The notes: generated by a model not told the origin, from the letters alone. Positions 1 to 14,200 are shown, numbered from the stretch's first letter. The stretch is DNA of 64,000 nt from Blattamonas nauphoetae (GCA_033064195.1 JARBJD010000119.1:1-64000); one strand, 5' to 3'. Program-made: numbers and translations.

Positions 1-2765
1 ACTTGAAGACACATAGAGATCTCAAACCAGAAAATGTTCTCCTCGGATTCGACCCTGTCCAGCAAACGATCAGAGTTCTGCTGTCAGACTTTGGTCTGTC
101 CTGCCGCTTGCAGAGAGATAGTGATGGACAGGATATACTCCGAAAAACACAATGTGGGTGTGTCTTTGCCATCTCAAAAATAGTTCATTTCCAGAACTCC
201 GCTTTACCAAGTTTATTTTTCGTTCAGACCGACTTTTTCAGTCACCTGAACTTCAACGAGGGGAACCGTATTCTACTGTAACGGATATGTGGGCACTGGG
301 TTGCATAACGTACCAGCTTCTTACAGGACAGTTTGTTTGATTCTTGTTCAATGATTGGCCGTTTCAGATATCCATTCGGCAAAGAATCTCTTGAGAGAGT
401 CCGGGAGTGTGCTTTTATCACTTCTTCGTGACTCATTCCTAGAAACCAACGTCGACCCTTCCCACCGCTCAGAAACCAAGCAATATCTCCGGAATGTCAT
501 TCTTTTCTCACCCAGACTCTCGAAATTGATCCAAATAAACGTCTGTCAACATCATCCAATGCCTTATTATCGCATAACTGGTTCGACGGAATCGATCCGA
601 CCAATTGTGAGTTGCCACTGGATCTTTGGCGTACAATCAACTCTCCGCATGGAACCCAAGCTCCACCACGGGATATGAAATCCTTGTCGAGTTCCAATCC
701 TCGAAATTCGATCCCAATTTATTCAGTTGCACAACACGAAGTTCCTTATGCACATCTCACAAAGTCCGATCTCGAGATACCAAAACCCCTTAATGATGAC
801 ACAAAGGACTCATCAATCAACAAAACAGTCATATGGCACCATACTGTACCATCACAATCAGTGTTACAATTGACTCCTCCCAGCTCGAATGTTGATGAAG
901 CACCCGAAAACATTCAATCTGTCTCTGAAAGTGATCGAGATCATTCACGTGATGCGACAACTTCCGATTCTGAACAAAAAACGAACAAATTTTCTCGTCG
1001 AAGAAGAAACAACCAAGATCGTGACCATGGTGATGAACCCACTGATTTCCTTCGATCAGAAACTGATATATCTCTCCAAACCAACCACACACCTGCACTA
1101 GGAACTCTTCCTTCACCAGAACATGGGACTCCTAAAAGCCAACGAGCGTTTCAAACGAAGAAGTTTCGACCCTCTCAAACCGACCAGGAACCGAAGATCA
1201 GCTGTGATTTCTGTAAACTTGCGATTCCCCTCAGCCAAAGAGAGAACCACATCCACGAAGCACATCGAGAATACATCCAACAAATGAAGGAAGAAGAAGA
1301 ACTCCGAAAGCAATATGTCGAACACAAAAATGCAGAATATATGAAAGAAGTGGTGAAATGCTCATTCTGCTCGAGGAAGTATTCTCGTAAGGACTTCGGG
1401 ACACACATTATGCAGTGCGACTTCAAGCGTGAATATTTCCCGTGCAACTGCCCCATTTGCGGAAGTAAATGCCAAACAGTGGCGAGATTTAATGAACACC
1501 TCCACAATAATCACCCCCACATTCTTGTCGATGCATTAGAATCCGAAAACGTCCCTGTTCGATGTCGCACATGTTCAGCACTCGTTCCACGCGACCAGTT
1601 CTTCCAACATGTGATGGAGGAGAAAGAGAAGCCGATAAGGAACACTCCGTTCTTCTGCCCACTCTGTTTCAAGATGTTTGACGAACAGACTGTTTTAGAA
1701 CACCTAGAACACGACCATTCTGACCTTAATCCACAAAACGCGGCGGAACAGAAAAGACACCACGTCAAAGAGACCAAAGCTCAGGAAGCACTCATCTGGA
1801 CAGTCCCAGCCCCACCTCCACAATTGGAGAAACAAGCATACTCGGCACAGGCTGAAGTGAGAGATTCAGAGGGTCAGGACAGACACAGACCAGAGCAGAG
1901 AGTGGAGAAACGAAGAGAACGAGGAAGGGCATCACCATCACCACAGAAAATGAAAAAGGAGGAACAGCCACAGGGAACACGTCGGCAGCACGAACGAGAG
2001 AGGAGGACGGAAGAGAGGAAGACAATATACGAACCTCTCCCGCCACCAACGAGGCGGGAGACACAAACAGATCAATCACCCAGAATACCACTCTCTGTTC
2101 TCTTCTCGCATGTCTCTGTGGATGTCGAACAAGACAGAACGAAGGAAGAGGACAAGAAGAACCAACATGAGCTTCATCGTCCGTCAGGAGAAGCAGGAGG
2201 AAACCGTCCAAAAAAGGCCACCCAAGAAAGAAATGCCATTCGACCTCCCCAACCATCCCCCACACTCCTTTTCAACTGTCCGTTCTGCACCGTCGCTGTG
2301 GACAGACCAGATTGGATCAGCCACGCCCTCACGCAATGCCGTCCGAAGCAGGAATGCCTCTCCAATCACCCTTCGTGTCCCCTCTGCGCTGCCGCTCCCT
2401 TCCCTGACCACTTCTCTCTTTGGTCCCACGTTCAAAAAGATCACTCCGATCAATTTTTATCAACACTCGACCGGACTTCAACAGAACACGACTGGGAATG
2501 CAGATGGGAATCGAAGAGCTGCTTCGTTGGGAGTCGACACGCACTGAAGAAGCACTACTTGGCGAAGACAACCAATCCGACCATGCCATTCTTCATTTCT
2601 CCCTTCACATGTCACATGGTTGAAAGGGAAGGTGCTCTCAAGCATGTACAGAGATTCTCGGACAAACAGCTCAGTCAGTGTCCGTTCTGCCTTTTGAGAA
2701 TTCAACTCTCGCAGATGGCACACCATCTGAAGACAATCCATAGAGAGGAGATGGGACTGGGATGA
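1..2765 (+). CDS. Protein kinase C-terminal part fused to a multi-zinc-finger tail (5' end outside window)
   Basis: The gene enters the window inside a Ser/Thr kinase domain. HRDLKPENV lies at about 12-40 and the DFG motif at about 90, followed by SPEL, DMWALG and a C-lobe ending in IDPNKRL...HNWFDGI near 590. I place introns at 160-227, 331-367 and 407-442 (68, 37 and 36 bp); each restores one frame and continuous kinase homology, giving exons up to 159, 228-330, 368-406 and 443-2765. The catalytic Asp and DFG are kept, so the kinase looks active. The remaining ~700 residues hold a hydrophilic linker, then about eight Cys/His clusters of the CxxC...HxxxH or HxxxC kind (examples [25 protein letters not shown]), separated by charged Arg/Glu-rich stretches, ending at TGA 2765. 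The finger type (C2H2 or TRAF-like) cannot be fixed by eye. Kinase identity is firm; the fusion depends on the open frame running through 443-2765. Confidence 0.8.
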
Positions 2766-3158
2766 GGATGGATGACTCTGCCTCAGAACGAGATGAATGG
2801 ACCGTATGGCCACAGGACTGACTCCAATTCACTTTGTGAAAAGATTGTGGAGACGAAGATCATGTGATCTGAGTTAAAAACGATTCTGAAGCACTCCATG
2901 TTCATGTGATGGAGGCCAGTCAGAACTTCCTATCTCACGTATTCGCTTTTTTAAACCTTGCATCTTTTTGTTCATTATTACTTCATTTGGATACCCGTCT
3001 TGTCGTTAATCAAACTTGGTCTGTTCTGGTGGAATTCGGATGAGATTGATTCATGGTCAATAGAGAGAGGATAAGAGTGACTGTCTGTTCATCCAGATTA
3101 TGGGGGTGATCATTCTCAAAGATCAGATAATTTTCTTATTTCCCATACATCCAGAGAA
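2766..3158. other. Intergenic stretch
   Basis: AT-rich spacer between the zinc-finger gene stop and the prominin-like start. I see no conserved reading frame, repeat or RNA gene in it. Confidence 0.5.
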
Positions 3159-6100
3159 ATGATTTCGTTCCTTATCGTTTCTCTCATCTCATGCACTTCA
3201 ATTTCTTTCCGGCCCCTGACCCAATCACTGAACCAAGACCAACCAGAAACGACACCGGAGTTCGACGAGTCTGAGATACCCAAACCATTCGGACAGGAGC
3301 GTTTGGAACATTATTTTGATTTTATTATTTTTAGGCTTTGCAAACGGGACCTTTCTAAGTTCTTTTGGTGGAGGGCTATATTCCGTGTTCCGTGGAATCG
3401 GAAAAAACACCTTAACATTCACGGAATCAATCCACGGATACGGCTCATTAACCGAAGCACTTGTTGATATCCTTGAAACAATGAACGAAATGCCTTTTGG
3501 ACCTGGAGGAGATCCGGAACTCCCACCTGAATATCCTCCATACGAAGAAATGACATCAAACAGGAATCAAGAGATTATGGCCCTTTCAGAAGACAACCCT
3601 CAAGCTATTTCAGCGCTGATCAAAAAAGCAATAACTTCTAACCAAGCCTTCGACGTGAAACCAATCCTGAACATTGGAATCGGTCTTATCGCCGTATGTT
3701 GAATCCCCCTCATTTCTCTCACCATTAATCTCAACATTATCTAAGAGTCTATGATTTTCCTTTTTATGGTTCGACCATTCATCACCGATCTCTTACTCGT
3801 CATTCTTCATCTTTCTTCCATCATCACAGTCTGTTGCCATCGGCTGGGTGCTTATCTTCGCCTTTTGGTTGATTATGCTCCTCTATGGAATCACTTGGTG
3901 TTGTGGGCAATGTTTCCAATGCTGTGCCAAGTGTTGCAATTGCTGTTGCAAATGCTGCAGAACGCGAAAGCCCTGCCTCACCTGTGGATGCTGGTCGGTA
4001 AAGAAAGGGTCCAAGCCATGCTGCAAAATCTGCACACGAATCACCTTCCTCGTCTTGGGTATTTTGTTGATGTGTGATCTGTTCCACATTTCATCCTTCA
4101 TCGTCACTCAACCTCTTTCCCTTGCTATTCTTTTCTTTTAGAGCTGGCTATGTCTGTGGTGCAGTCGCTGGAATATCTCTCGCAACGTTCATGCCCAAAG
4201 TCATCAATCGACTCAACTTGGTCCAAACGTACGCCTTGGCACTTCTGAGCGAGACTCCAGATGCCGCAAAGGAGCTCCCGGATTCACTGAAGGTTGTTAT
4301 TGACAATACTCTTGGACCAATCGCGTCGGAAATCTCAGGAGCAGTAAGCACAGATCTTAACAACATCAAAGGCGCTTTCGAAACATTCCAGGGAGGCATG
4401 AAAACCATTGTTAACAATATCGAAAAATTGGGCAATATCCCTGGAGGAACCGCTTACTCAAAAATCTTCGAACCGTCACTTCAAACATCCAACGCGGACA
4501 GCCTCTGGTCACAAATATCCAGTTCCAACTTTAAGTTCGAGTTTTTACCTGATGGCAGCACTTTGACTGGCATCACTGCCGACTCTTCACCTGGCGACTT
4601 GGCATCGGTCAAAGATAAACTCACAACAATATTCACCACTATGAAAAATGACTTTGACAGTCCTCAACAATATGGAGGCTACACAAATGATATCAACACA
4701 CAGATATCGACGTTGACTACCGCATTCAGTCACGTCGAATCTTTAGCGTCAAATCTCGATACTGCGGTCGAAAAGTATGTAAACATGGACCCATCAATTG
4801 GATACAAAATCAATGCAGAGTTTCCGAGAAATCCAGGCCAACTGCAATATTTAATTGGCTTAAACGGCATTGCTTTGAATGACCAAGATCTGGACTTCTA
4901 TCTCAATGGTACTCCCTACAATCTCAAAACTGCCTTCGAAAATGAAGATCTGAGAAAAGTGACGTTGGATATGGTGCAATTTCTGGATTTGTTGTGTCAA
5001 TATCATGAAGCAAACGCTGGAACCCAACCCACCCTTCTGGATGACATTAAAAACAACGAATATTTCAAACTACTTCAAACCTCACACGATGGTTCTCAAT
5101 CCATGAATCTTCCTGATCTGATCGAGCCTCAGTATTCTGCAGGTCTTTCTGACCTACACGAAGCTCAGAAACAACTGAACAATACATTGCCTTGGGACAC
5201 CATTGACTTACTCAAAGCGAAATTTGAAGGAAGTGCTCTCGTTGTGATTGATGAAGTTGTGGGCGAACAATTATCCGACATTCTGCCAAAAGGCAAACAC
5301 TTCTCGGACCTCTTCGACGAAACTATTCGGACCGAAGTCATCACAGGCATTATCGGGACTCAAGTACCTATTGGATCACTGACATCAAAAGTGGATGAAA
5401 TGGTGAGCCAATATTTGTCGGACGAGAAGATTAAGGGTTACAGTGAAAGCATCAACTCGTTCATCTCCACTATCTCTGGCTATATTCAGGGAAACAAACA
5501 GAAACCTGCCGAATCCAACCAGAGCACAACGTCTTTCCAAGCTGACACAATTGTCCAACTCGTCGGATGGCTCCTTGCTGGGTTCTTCCTGCTGCTTGTT
5601 CTGCTCATCCTGTTGGATGTCTTCTCAGCCTTTTGCTGTGCTCGTTCGTGCTGTCTTGGCTGTGCCAACTTCCGTGAATTCCTCTTCTGGGGTGTCTTCG
5701 GGCTGGTCATCATCATTCTTGGACTTATTGGCTGTCTCTTCCGCGAAATCCAGGTTGCTCTCTACAGCGTTTCAGACACTCCCCCAGCCAGCCTGGCTGA
5801 CTCAAAGAACATCTTTGACCTTTTGGAAGACGACGATGTGATGAAAATGGCCTTGAACATGCTGGATGCTGTCATGTCTGGCATGGGAGGATCTGAAGAG
5901 CCAGAAGAGTCCAATCAAGAAGCCGAAGGTGGGTTGAAGATCAGTGCGTTGCTTACTCCACAACAGTTCCGTGATGTTCTTAAATACCTTCTGCTTGGCG
6001 TAGAACCATCAAAAACTTCCGAACACAATGAAGAAGAAGAACACATGCTGATGAGAGTGCTCATCGATTCCTTTAAAAACATAGACAACCTTCTCGCCAT

Positions 6101-6560
6101 GTTCGGCGTCACAGGAGTCCAAGTGGAACCTGGTCTTATCACAAAATTGTCCGACCAACTGGAAACCGGCTTTGGGCCCGAAAACAAATTCCACAAACTG
6201 CTTCACAAGTACGTGACACATGAAAAGCTCGGTGGGGTGCTGTATTCTGTGCTTGACCTGCTTCTTATCGACCTTACTGACATTCTACTTGCTCTGTTCT
6301 CCATGGCCTTCATCTGCCTTATCTTTGCTATCCCATACATTATATTTTCATCGATTGGGCGGACGCATTGGCCGGAGTATTCCAAAAGCGATCGGAAGAA
6401 GGATGAAGAGATTCTCAACGGGGATTCTGACGACGACGATTCTGACGGTTCTGATTCGAGCGACGACTCAAGCTCAAGCTCAAGCTCGAGTGATGATTCC
6501 AGCGACAAATCGTCTGCCAGTTCCTCTGATGGGAACGATAAGGGGGAAGAGTATTATTAG
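3159..6560 (+). CDS. Prominin-like pentaspan membrane glycoprotein
   Basis: Four exons (3159-3300, 3335-3693, 3830-4071, 4142-6560) give about 1,053 residues. A signal peptide (MISFLIVSLISC) is followed by an outer N-terminal region. TM1 is around residues 165-190, a very Cys-rich short loop (CCGQCFQCCAKCC) follows, then TM2 around 232-258. A large loop of about 450 residues leads to TM3 (717-740), a second short Cys-rich loop (CCARSCCLGC), TM4 (759-782), a second large loop, TM5 (955-980) and an acidic poly-Ser/Asp tail. Signal peptide plus five spans, two small Cys-rich cytoplasmic loops and two large outer loops is the prominin architecture. Animal prominins organise plasma-membrane protrusions and cilia with cholesterol; the same role here is inference. 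Introns of 34, 136 and 70 bp fall only in the first quarter. The third intron could use another donor about 12 bp upstream. Confidence 0.75.
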
Positions 6561-6811
6561 TTAGGGGGACGTACACGGGAGGGGGTGTAGAATCTTAAGT
6601 TGTTAGGAAGTGGAGAACTTAGTCGCATTCTTTTCGTTTTCTTCTGCTTACTTCTCCACATAGTCGTGTTTATTTCTGCGTTTCTTTGAAATCTCACGTT
6701 TCTCGATGGTTGGCAAAGTGATACGAACAGAATATGGTAGATATCTATAACAGAAAGACTCTCTAAGAGTGGCGAATGTTTAAACTTAAGATAAATGACA
6801 TATTGAAAGAA

Positions 6812-7483
6812 TTAAAGCATCATGATCTCGGTTCCCAAAATTGTTAGTTCTTCCTCAGTAGCATGAACACCCCATCTCAACCGATCGAGGAATACGCCCT
6901 CTGACGAGTTGAGAACTTCGAGTGGCATGTTAAAGGCCTTGGCCCACCACTCGCTTCTGATTGGGATGTCGCGACACGCTTTGTTTGACAGGAGACATGC
7001 ACACATCAGGACTGTGCCAATGCTGCTGCTGCTAACCACACGTCTGTCGTTTGGGAGTTGGTCTTCTTCATCACGCTTGACAAGGCGTTGGATTAAAATT
7101 GATGTGTTGATCAATTCTCCCGCTTGAAGATATGCGTACTTTGAGACAAACGCGAAAAGGTTTGCAATTTTTCGGGAAATTGGTTCGGTGCGTGTCTGGC
7201 CTTGGGGGTCATTGACAGTGCAGATATCAGGAACATGCAATTCGAGGAATCGTGCGAGGTGTCGGCTAACAAGAGAGATAAGCTTCTCTGAACAGCTGGT
7301 GTTTCGGTCAAAAACAACAAGTCCATCAGCAGAGAATTCGAGCTGTGATGGATCCACCCCGAGGGAGATGAGATTATGACTATCGACCTCGGATTCCTTC
7401 ATGTTTGGGGCTTCTCCAAATGGTGGGAGAGTGAGGGCCGAGTAGGAGGAAGTATAATTAGATTCAGTTGACAAAATAGTCAT
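6812..7483 (-). CDS. Cyclin N-terminal-domain protein (PHO80-like)
   Basis: Single-exon gene of 223 residues, ATG at 7483-7481. After about 60 polar residues the protein shows the helical pattern of a cyclin box: ISRKIANLFAFVSKYAYL, INTSILIQRLV, then SIGTVLMCACLLSNKACRD, WWAKAFNMPLEVLN and FLDRLRWGVHAT. The middle segment, with a run of small residues before a hydrophobic helix and then a lysine, is the typical cyclin helix-3 region, and the LNxxEGVFLDRLRW stretch is the classic PHO80/PCL-type helix 5. Such cyclins bind and activate a CDK; the partner is not visible here. It is transcribed toward the prominin-like gene and ends about 250 bp from that gene's stop. The fold call is good; the subfamily is a judgement by eye. 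Confidence 0.75.
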   Translation of the reverse strand: MTILSTESNYTSSYSALTLPPFGEAPNMKESEVDSHNLISLGVDPSQLEFSADGLVVFDRNTSCSEKLISLVSRHLARFLELHVPDICTVNDPQGQTRTEPISRKIANLFAFVSKYAYLQAGELINTSILIQRLVKRDEEDQLPNDRRVVSSSSIGTVLMCACLLSNKACRDIPIRSEWWAKAFNMPLEVLNSSEGVFLDRLRWGVHATEEELTILGTEIMML

Positions 7484-8230
7484 GGGACGGAAGAAGATGT
7501 ATGCTTGAGAATTAAAGCTGAGTTAGTATGTTGAAACTATGGTTTGATCAATTTGATCCTCCGAATGTGGAGGTGGATAGATTTTACAAATTGACACCTT
7601 CATCCGCCCACAGGATTCTCAATACTTCCACACTGTTTTTCCTACAATCACCTGTCAATGTTTACGGAATCAAAGAGATCGGAACCAGCATAAGAAAATA
7701 TCGATAACTCGTTCCGAAGCATTCCAAAACAAGCGTTAAAAAACTGGAAAGGGAGACACTAGACATAACCAGTGCTTTATTGTTGTTCAATTCGAGATCT
7801 TGTGATGTACTGTTGACTTTTCGTCTGTTTCATCGTTGAGTCGATCCTTCTCCTTCTCGTTGTTTTTCTCTCATCCAGTCAGATGGTGGAATGAGTAGAT
7901 ATGAAACGAGCAAAATCAGTGGAAAATATGGATGTGAACAATAGAAGTGACCACAGTTAAGATTGATCAGGAAGACTTGAAAACACCCGATGTGACAGCA
8001 TAGGTCATTTTGTTGATTTAGAGTATGATGCAGTCTGATGAAAAAGGTGGGAATGACCGTGCTTTTAAGAATAAAGGGAAAAATTTGGCTGGAGCGTTAA
8101 GAAAGATGTGTTGTCAAGAGTAAAAAGAAATCATGGGCGAGATGTCCCAGAAACAGAAAACACTGAAATATGGAGTTCTTGTCTCGCTTCTAAGTTCAAT
8201 CTCGACAAATCCAAAAGCTCATGTCCTAGT
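7484..8230. other. Divergent intergenic region between the cyclin and LRR-PP2C genes
   Basis: About 750 bp of AT-rich sequence separating two divergently transcribed genes, so it should contain both promoters. I see no repeat, RNA gene or convincing extra exon. A frame open from about 8108 is continuous with the first LRR exon, but ATG 8231 is its first ATG. Confidence 0.45.
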
Positions 8231-11200
8231 ATGTGGGGAAGAGTAAACTTGGCCGCTTTTCAGATTCGTTTCTTACATCTCGCCGTGACCAATGATAACT
8301 TCCACAAATCTTATTCTTTGCATCTTTGACTCCCTTTTAGAATCTCCACAATCGCAATTTAGTTGATATTCCACATATCCAATTCCCCCATGTTGAAACA
8401 TTCCATCTCACTCAAAATCTCATCCAATCCATCACTCATGACCTCAGCAAACTCTTTCCTCACTTAAGAACTCTGAACATAGCCAAGAATCAGTTTGTTT
8501 TTTTGATGTTTTAGACTCTGCCAGGCTTGAGATCTTCCCATCTCTTGAACACCATTCTTTGGAGTCAGTTTTTGCCGAATCTAACCACATTCAACAACTC
8601 CAATATCCAATTGTCTCAACTTCGCTGAAGACACTTTGTTTTCACCTTAACCATTTTCGCATATTTACGTTCCATCCGGACTCACACCTACCTTCATTGG
8701 AGACACTCGATCTTCGCCTGAATCACATCACTATGCTTCCACGATCGGTTTATTCCATTCATTCTCATCTTTTTCTTCAGACACTACTGAGTCTTCGTTC
8801 ATTGACGAGTCTTTTTTTAACTGAGAACGAACTCACATTTCTGTGTCATGATTTCTTTGATCTCTTGCCAAATCTAGGAACCATTTCGTTAAGCGAAAAT
8901 AAACTCGTTGCACTTCCACCTTCGCTTGTTCGGATGACAGTTTGAAGTTTATTTTCTCTCATTTTCACAGAATCTGAGACAAGTCTTTGCGAACTCCAAT
9001 CGAATCAAAACCTGTCCTCCCTTTACCCAAACATCTGAGAGTGGAATCAAAGTGTTTTTGTCCCACAACAGATTAACAGCGTTTCCTGTCCTTGGAAAGG
9101 ATGTCGTTTCATTCCAAGCTGACGACAACAAAATCAAGTCACTACCAGGTCAGTTCTCTAATTCACTCTTCACTCACTTTTTTCACTATATTGTCCTTTT
9201 TAAATAGATCTGCCACCACAATCTCGACTTTCTACTCTCTCGTTACGTCAGAATTTCCTGACAACATTTCCAGCGTCATTTTGTTCCGCTCCACTCACTG
9301 TCCTTCATCTCTCATACAATAATCTGTCAACCTTGCCATCTGACTTCAACAATCTCCGTCATTTGTTGGAACTTGATTTGAGTTTCAATTCTTTCAAACA
9401 GATTCCGATCCAATTGACCAGTCTCCCGAAACTTCAAATCCTCAACTTTTCTTTCAATCAAATCAGGTCGACCCCCGCATGGTTGTACACATTTCCACAC
9501 CTTCATACTCTGAAGCTCGCTGGCAATACCATACGCCGCCTGCCTCAATACGTTGACACTGTCGAGCCAGCCAAACTGTGGGGAGGGGAACGAGAAAGCA
9601 CCTCTCACGCACTGTCACCATTTGAATATATATCTTTGCAATCGAATGCTCTTCAGACGTTTCCAACCATTATCTTGAAGATGGTTCGACTCCAAACTTT
9701 AATTCTGTCCGACAACTATATAACTTCTCTTCCAGACGCTCTTTTCGCCTATTTACCCAACATTTCTCGATTGGATGTTTCTTTCAACAACTTATCCGCA
9801 TTTCCTTTCTCATTGTCTCACAAAATCAACAATCCGATGGTCAGCATCGATCTCGCTCACAACAACATCAATACCATCCCAAGTTTCCTCACTGCCGCCA
9901 ACCAATCATTTAAAGCCATTAATCTTGCCAAGTTTCGCAGAAGGTTCCTCAAGGATTCCATAGCTCGGAAACGACAAGCGGAACACGATGCGCTGTCCAA
10001 TGAACCAAACACGGGAGATTCTCCGATGTCTCATTTGAAGTCAATATCCTCCTCAAACTCGATTACCACCCTCACTTCAGCTGGAGCTCATTCAGTTATC
10101 TCAACAATCGGCTCCCTCCAATCATCGAACTCACCTCACTTCAATCGCAACTCTCGAAGCAAACGGAATCACCACAGTCGCCACGGATATGTTATTCACG
10201 CCGGCACACGACAATATTCCCTCAGACAGTCGAGAAGAAGACGTGACATCGCGTTTGGATCGATGCGAACGACCTCGTCAGATCCCATTGATTATTCCAC
10301 AATTGATGGAGTGCAGAAGAAACACGTTGCAAAGTACTCTCAGAAGAGTCAAGATGACGCTTCAATTCAGAAGGAACAAAAGAAAGAATCACCGACGATC
10401 CTTCCCACAAAATTTCGATCCCAGGCCGACTTAGGACGAATGTACGAACGAACTGATGGACAAAAGGTGGACGACGACAGCGAGGACAGCGAATATGACG
10501 ATGAACCCAAGTCTGTTGGAACAGAATCCCCAAATCTTTCCGACGCCTCCACATCGACCCCACCATTCAGCATCGCCATTCTCAATCACTCCCCGTCAGC
10601 CGATGACGAGGAGGAACAGCTTGTGATGCTCGAAGCCCTCGCCCCAGCCTCTTCCCCAGTTCCCCACGTTCGACTCGCTGAAGACGAACCCATCCATCAC
10701 ACCAAAGTCCCTCTCGACGAAGAAAATCCATCAATCGATCAGGAATCTGTCGTTCTCCCAGACGACATCCCCTGGACACCCCTCTCCGCCGAACCTGAGC
10801 TGCCTCTTCGCCCACATCATCCACCGATTGTGGACACAGTCCCTGTCTCAACTGTATCTGCCCCTAAACCCAAAACACCGACGAAGATTGCGGATTCACA
10901 AGCAGAAAGAAAGGGTGAGACTTCACCAAGAACTCGAGAACGGATGATTCGCACACAACAGATCACTCTCCAAGCCTTTCCTTATATCAGTCCTCCTTAT
11001 CAAGATGGAGTTGTTGGATATGTTGATCTGTCGTTCAATTCACTCTCATTTCTCGATTGGGAAAAAGAGGCGTCGCGGGGAATTGATGTCTTGGTGAAGG
11101 AGAGTGTGAAGTCGTTGCAGTTGGACATCAACGAATTGACGAGATTGGAGGCACTCATTGAGGATGAAAAAGAGAAGATCCGGCGGGGACTGAACGACAA

Positions 11201-14200
11201 CCAAGATGAATACAGCAGCGACGACTTTGAATTCGAGCGAGATTGTGAGGCGCTGAAGAGGAAGGCTGTTGAATTGGATGATTCTCCAAACAGCCCGACA
11301 CTCGGCTCAGATCCCAACATCGCCAGCGACGACATCAACTCGCTCAACGCGCTGACAGAACAATCTGGCTCGTCTCTCTCCGAAAACGCTCCGCCAATCC
11401 AAACCGTCCTCCCCAGCCTCCTTCCCACTCTCTCCTCTCCTGTTCGATCTCGGTCGCCTTCGTTCTTGTCTGTTTATCCACCTCCGCCCAAAACACCGTT
11501 TTTCACGAATCCCATTCTGTTTTCCATTCTCTACACATCGCCTGTTTACTCCACGCTCGCCCAAATCTCATCTTTTGGGATTCTTCCGATGCTTGTTCGG
11601 TGTTATTCGGTTGGGACACTCCCTCTTCCTGACAAACCGTACTACAAACACCAATCTGTCCACCTCTTCCACTCTCTCCTCCGTTCTGTCATCAAAGCAA
11701 TGACCGAAGATCTTTCTCAAGTCGAGGCAACCCTCCTCGCACTCGACGAAGTGTGGGCGTTCCATCCAGCCATCTCCATCCAACACGCTGCCGAGATCGA
11801 CAGAATCATCGCATCTGTCAAGGAGAGGCAGACACCAATCCAGAGTACCTGGAATTCTGTTCAGGCGGCGATTGGTCAGTGGATGAGTGATATTCCTGAT
11901 TGTGTTGTTGGCGGAGGAAGGGATCGAGATTTGGATGATCTTATGGATGACATGGCCACAAATCCGTTCATGTTTGGGTTGGAGGAATGGAGGGACGATG
12001 TGATTGACGACAGTGAGACCGATTCACTCCCAACACCTCATCCAGGCATCCCCACAACTTCTGAAGTGTTTCCGTCAGAAGATCAGACAGACCTGCCTCT
12101 CACATGGTGCGAGGAATGTTATCCTGAACCGCCCGTCCCAGCCACTTTCAAACCATTCGAAGAACTGGATTTGGTTGATCTTCTCACAAAGAACACGATT
12201 CAGCAGGTCGTACACTCGGAAGCACTGCGTCGAGAGCTGTTTCGAGAGAAGGTTGAAATCAGAACAAACAAGCTCTTCACCCTCCACACTCTGAACAGGA
12301 TGCAGGGCAAGCACTCAAAGGACGATCTGATGCTGAGAAAGAGGAGTCCGAAACTCTTTCTGAAATCGAGAGGAATGCAGCAGTTGTTTAAGACTGATTC
12401 AATTCAATCAATTCTCCCAACGATGCTCACACCGTCCTCACATCTGACAGAAGCGGACATCCAGCGAGCCTTCTCCAAGTTCTCCATCGTCGCCCGTCAC
12501 CCGCCGAGCTTGGAAGGCATCCTGTTCACCCCGTTCGACCAGATCGATTCGAAGGAGGACACGTCGAGCGGGTTCTCGTCTCCAAATCCTCGCCAAGCAA
12601 CCCACTCTTCCACTTCGGATGATTCACAAGCTTCGGTCTGCCTCATCGCTTCCATCCGTCGTCGCTTCCCTCTTTCAAAATCGTCGCTCGCTGACAATTC
12701 TGATCTCGTCTCAGAAATTCCAACCAACACCAACCAGCCACTTCTCGTTGCTCCAACCACATCATATCACAAGCAACTCATCGAGATCCAAACCACTCGC
12801 AAACAACGACAGACTCACACGAGCGTCCTCCACACACCACCAACCCCTCCAGCTCCTGCCCCCATCACCATCCAAAGTCAACTCATCCCACCCTCCCCAC
12901 CATCCCATCCAGCAACACCATTCGCGATGAGCCAGCAAAGGCCTTCACACATTCTCGCAGCGAAGGCGAGACATGGATCGATGTTCAGCCCGACACTGAC
13001 GCTGTCGACTGTCCCGATTTCGGAGAAGATGATGGGATCGATGATAACAGGAATGAACACTCCACTCATCTTCAAATCACCCATCTCGTCCATCCCAAAC
13101 ATGAACGAGAAGGAATCGCCGATGTCTGTGAACATCGGATCTGTCAGGACGAAGAAAATCACATCACCCGCAGCGCGTCTCAAGCGACACTTCTCGTTCT
13201 CTCACATGTTTGACTCAGACCGCTCACCATCGCCTGACAAAGCACAGAAAAAAACCGAAAAGGACGAAAAGCACACCAGTGTCCCAATCACTCGCATCAT
13301 CGTGTCGGAAGAGCAGCTGAAGCAGTTCGGAAAAGACTCATCGAAATTCGTCTCAAAAACCAAACCAAAATCCATCTCGCTCGGCGGGTCGCCAGCCACC
13401 AACCGAAAACAGTCAACGACGTCGATGCATCCGATGGTCGGCAGTCCTGTCACAAAGCTCACAAAGTCCAATCCACCTTCACCAACCCAAATCCCTTCGA
13501 CCTCCGCACCGAAGAAACCACAATCTTCTTCCGTTCCTCCAGAGCCCATGTCAACATCCGAACCCAAACACGAAGTTCCTCTTCTCCAACGCCATCACGA
13601 CGGACCCACGCTTCGAATCCACAATGTCGGCGTGGCAGAGATGAACGGACAACGGCAGACGATGGAAGACGCACTTCTGATCTGCCCAGTCGGCGGGTTT
13701 GATCTCAACAGACTGATTCTCGACGGCGAGTTCAAAGTGTTGGAACGTCTTCTCACCGCCCCGCCCGAATACCGCTTCATTCCTCAAAACTGGTCGCTCA
13801 TCGTTGAAAGAGAGGAGAGGAGGCTCGCTCAGCGAAACATCGCGTTGACAATGAAAGGAAGACCGGAATGCGAAGGTTGGTGGGATCCAGACACCAACGG
13901 GTGTGGCATTTTTGGAGTGTTTGATGGGCATTCGGGTGTCGAGGCGGCGAATTATGCTGCACACCACTTCATCCGCGTCTTTCTCGACACTGCTGTGCGG
14001 ATTTATCGAGCGGAGTCGAACAAGATCGGTCAGATGAAAATGAAGCATCGAAGGCAACGGAAGGTCACTCCACAGTTCTACCACACGCACTCCCTTATCC
14101 CGTCCATCCTCACTCAGACCTTCCGAACACTCGCAACGAGGATGGCGGATCGGGATGTGACAGCTGGCACGTGTTGTGTGGTTTGTGTCATCACTCCAAC

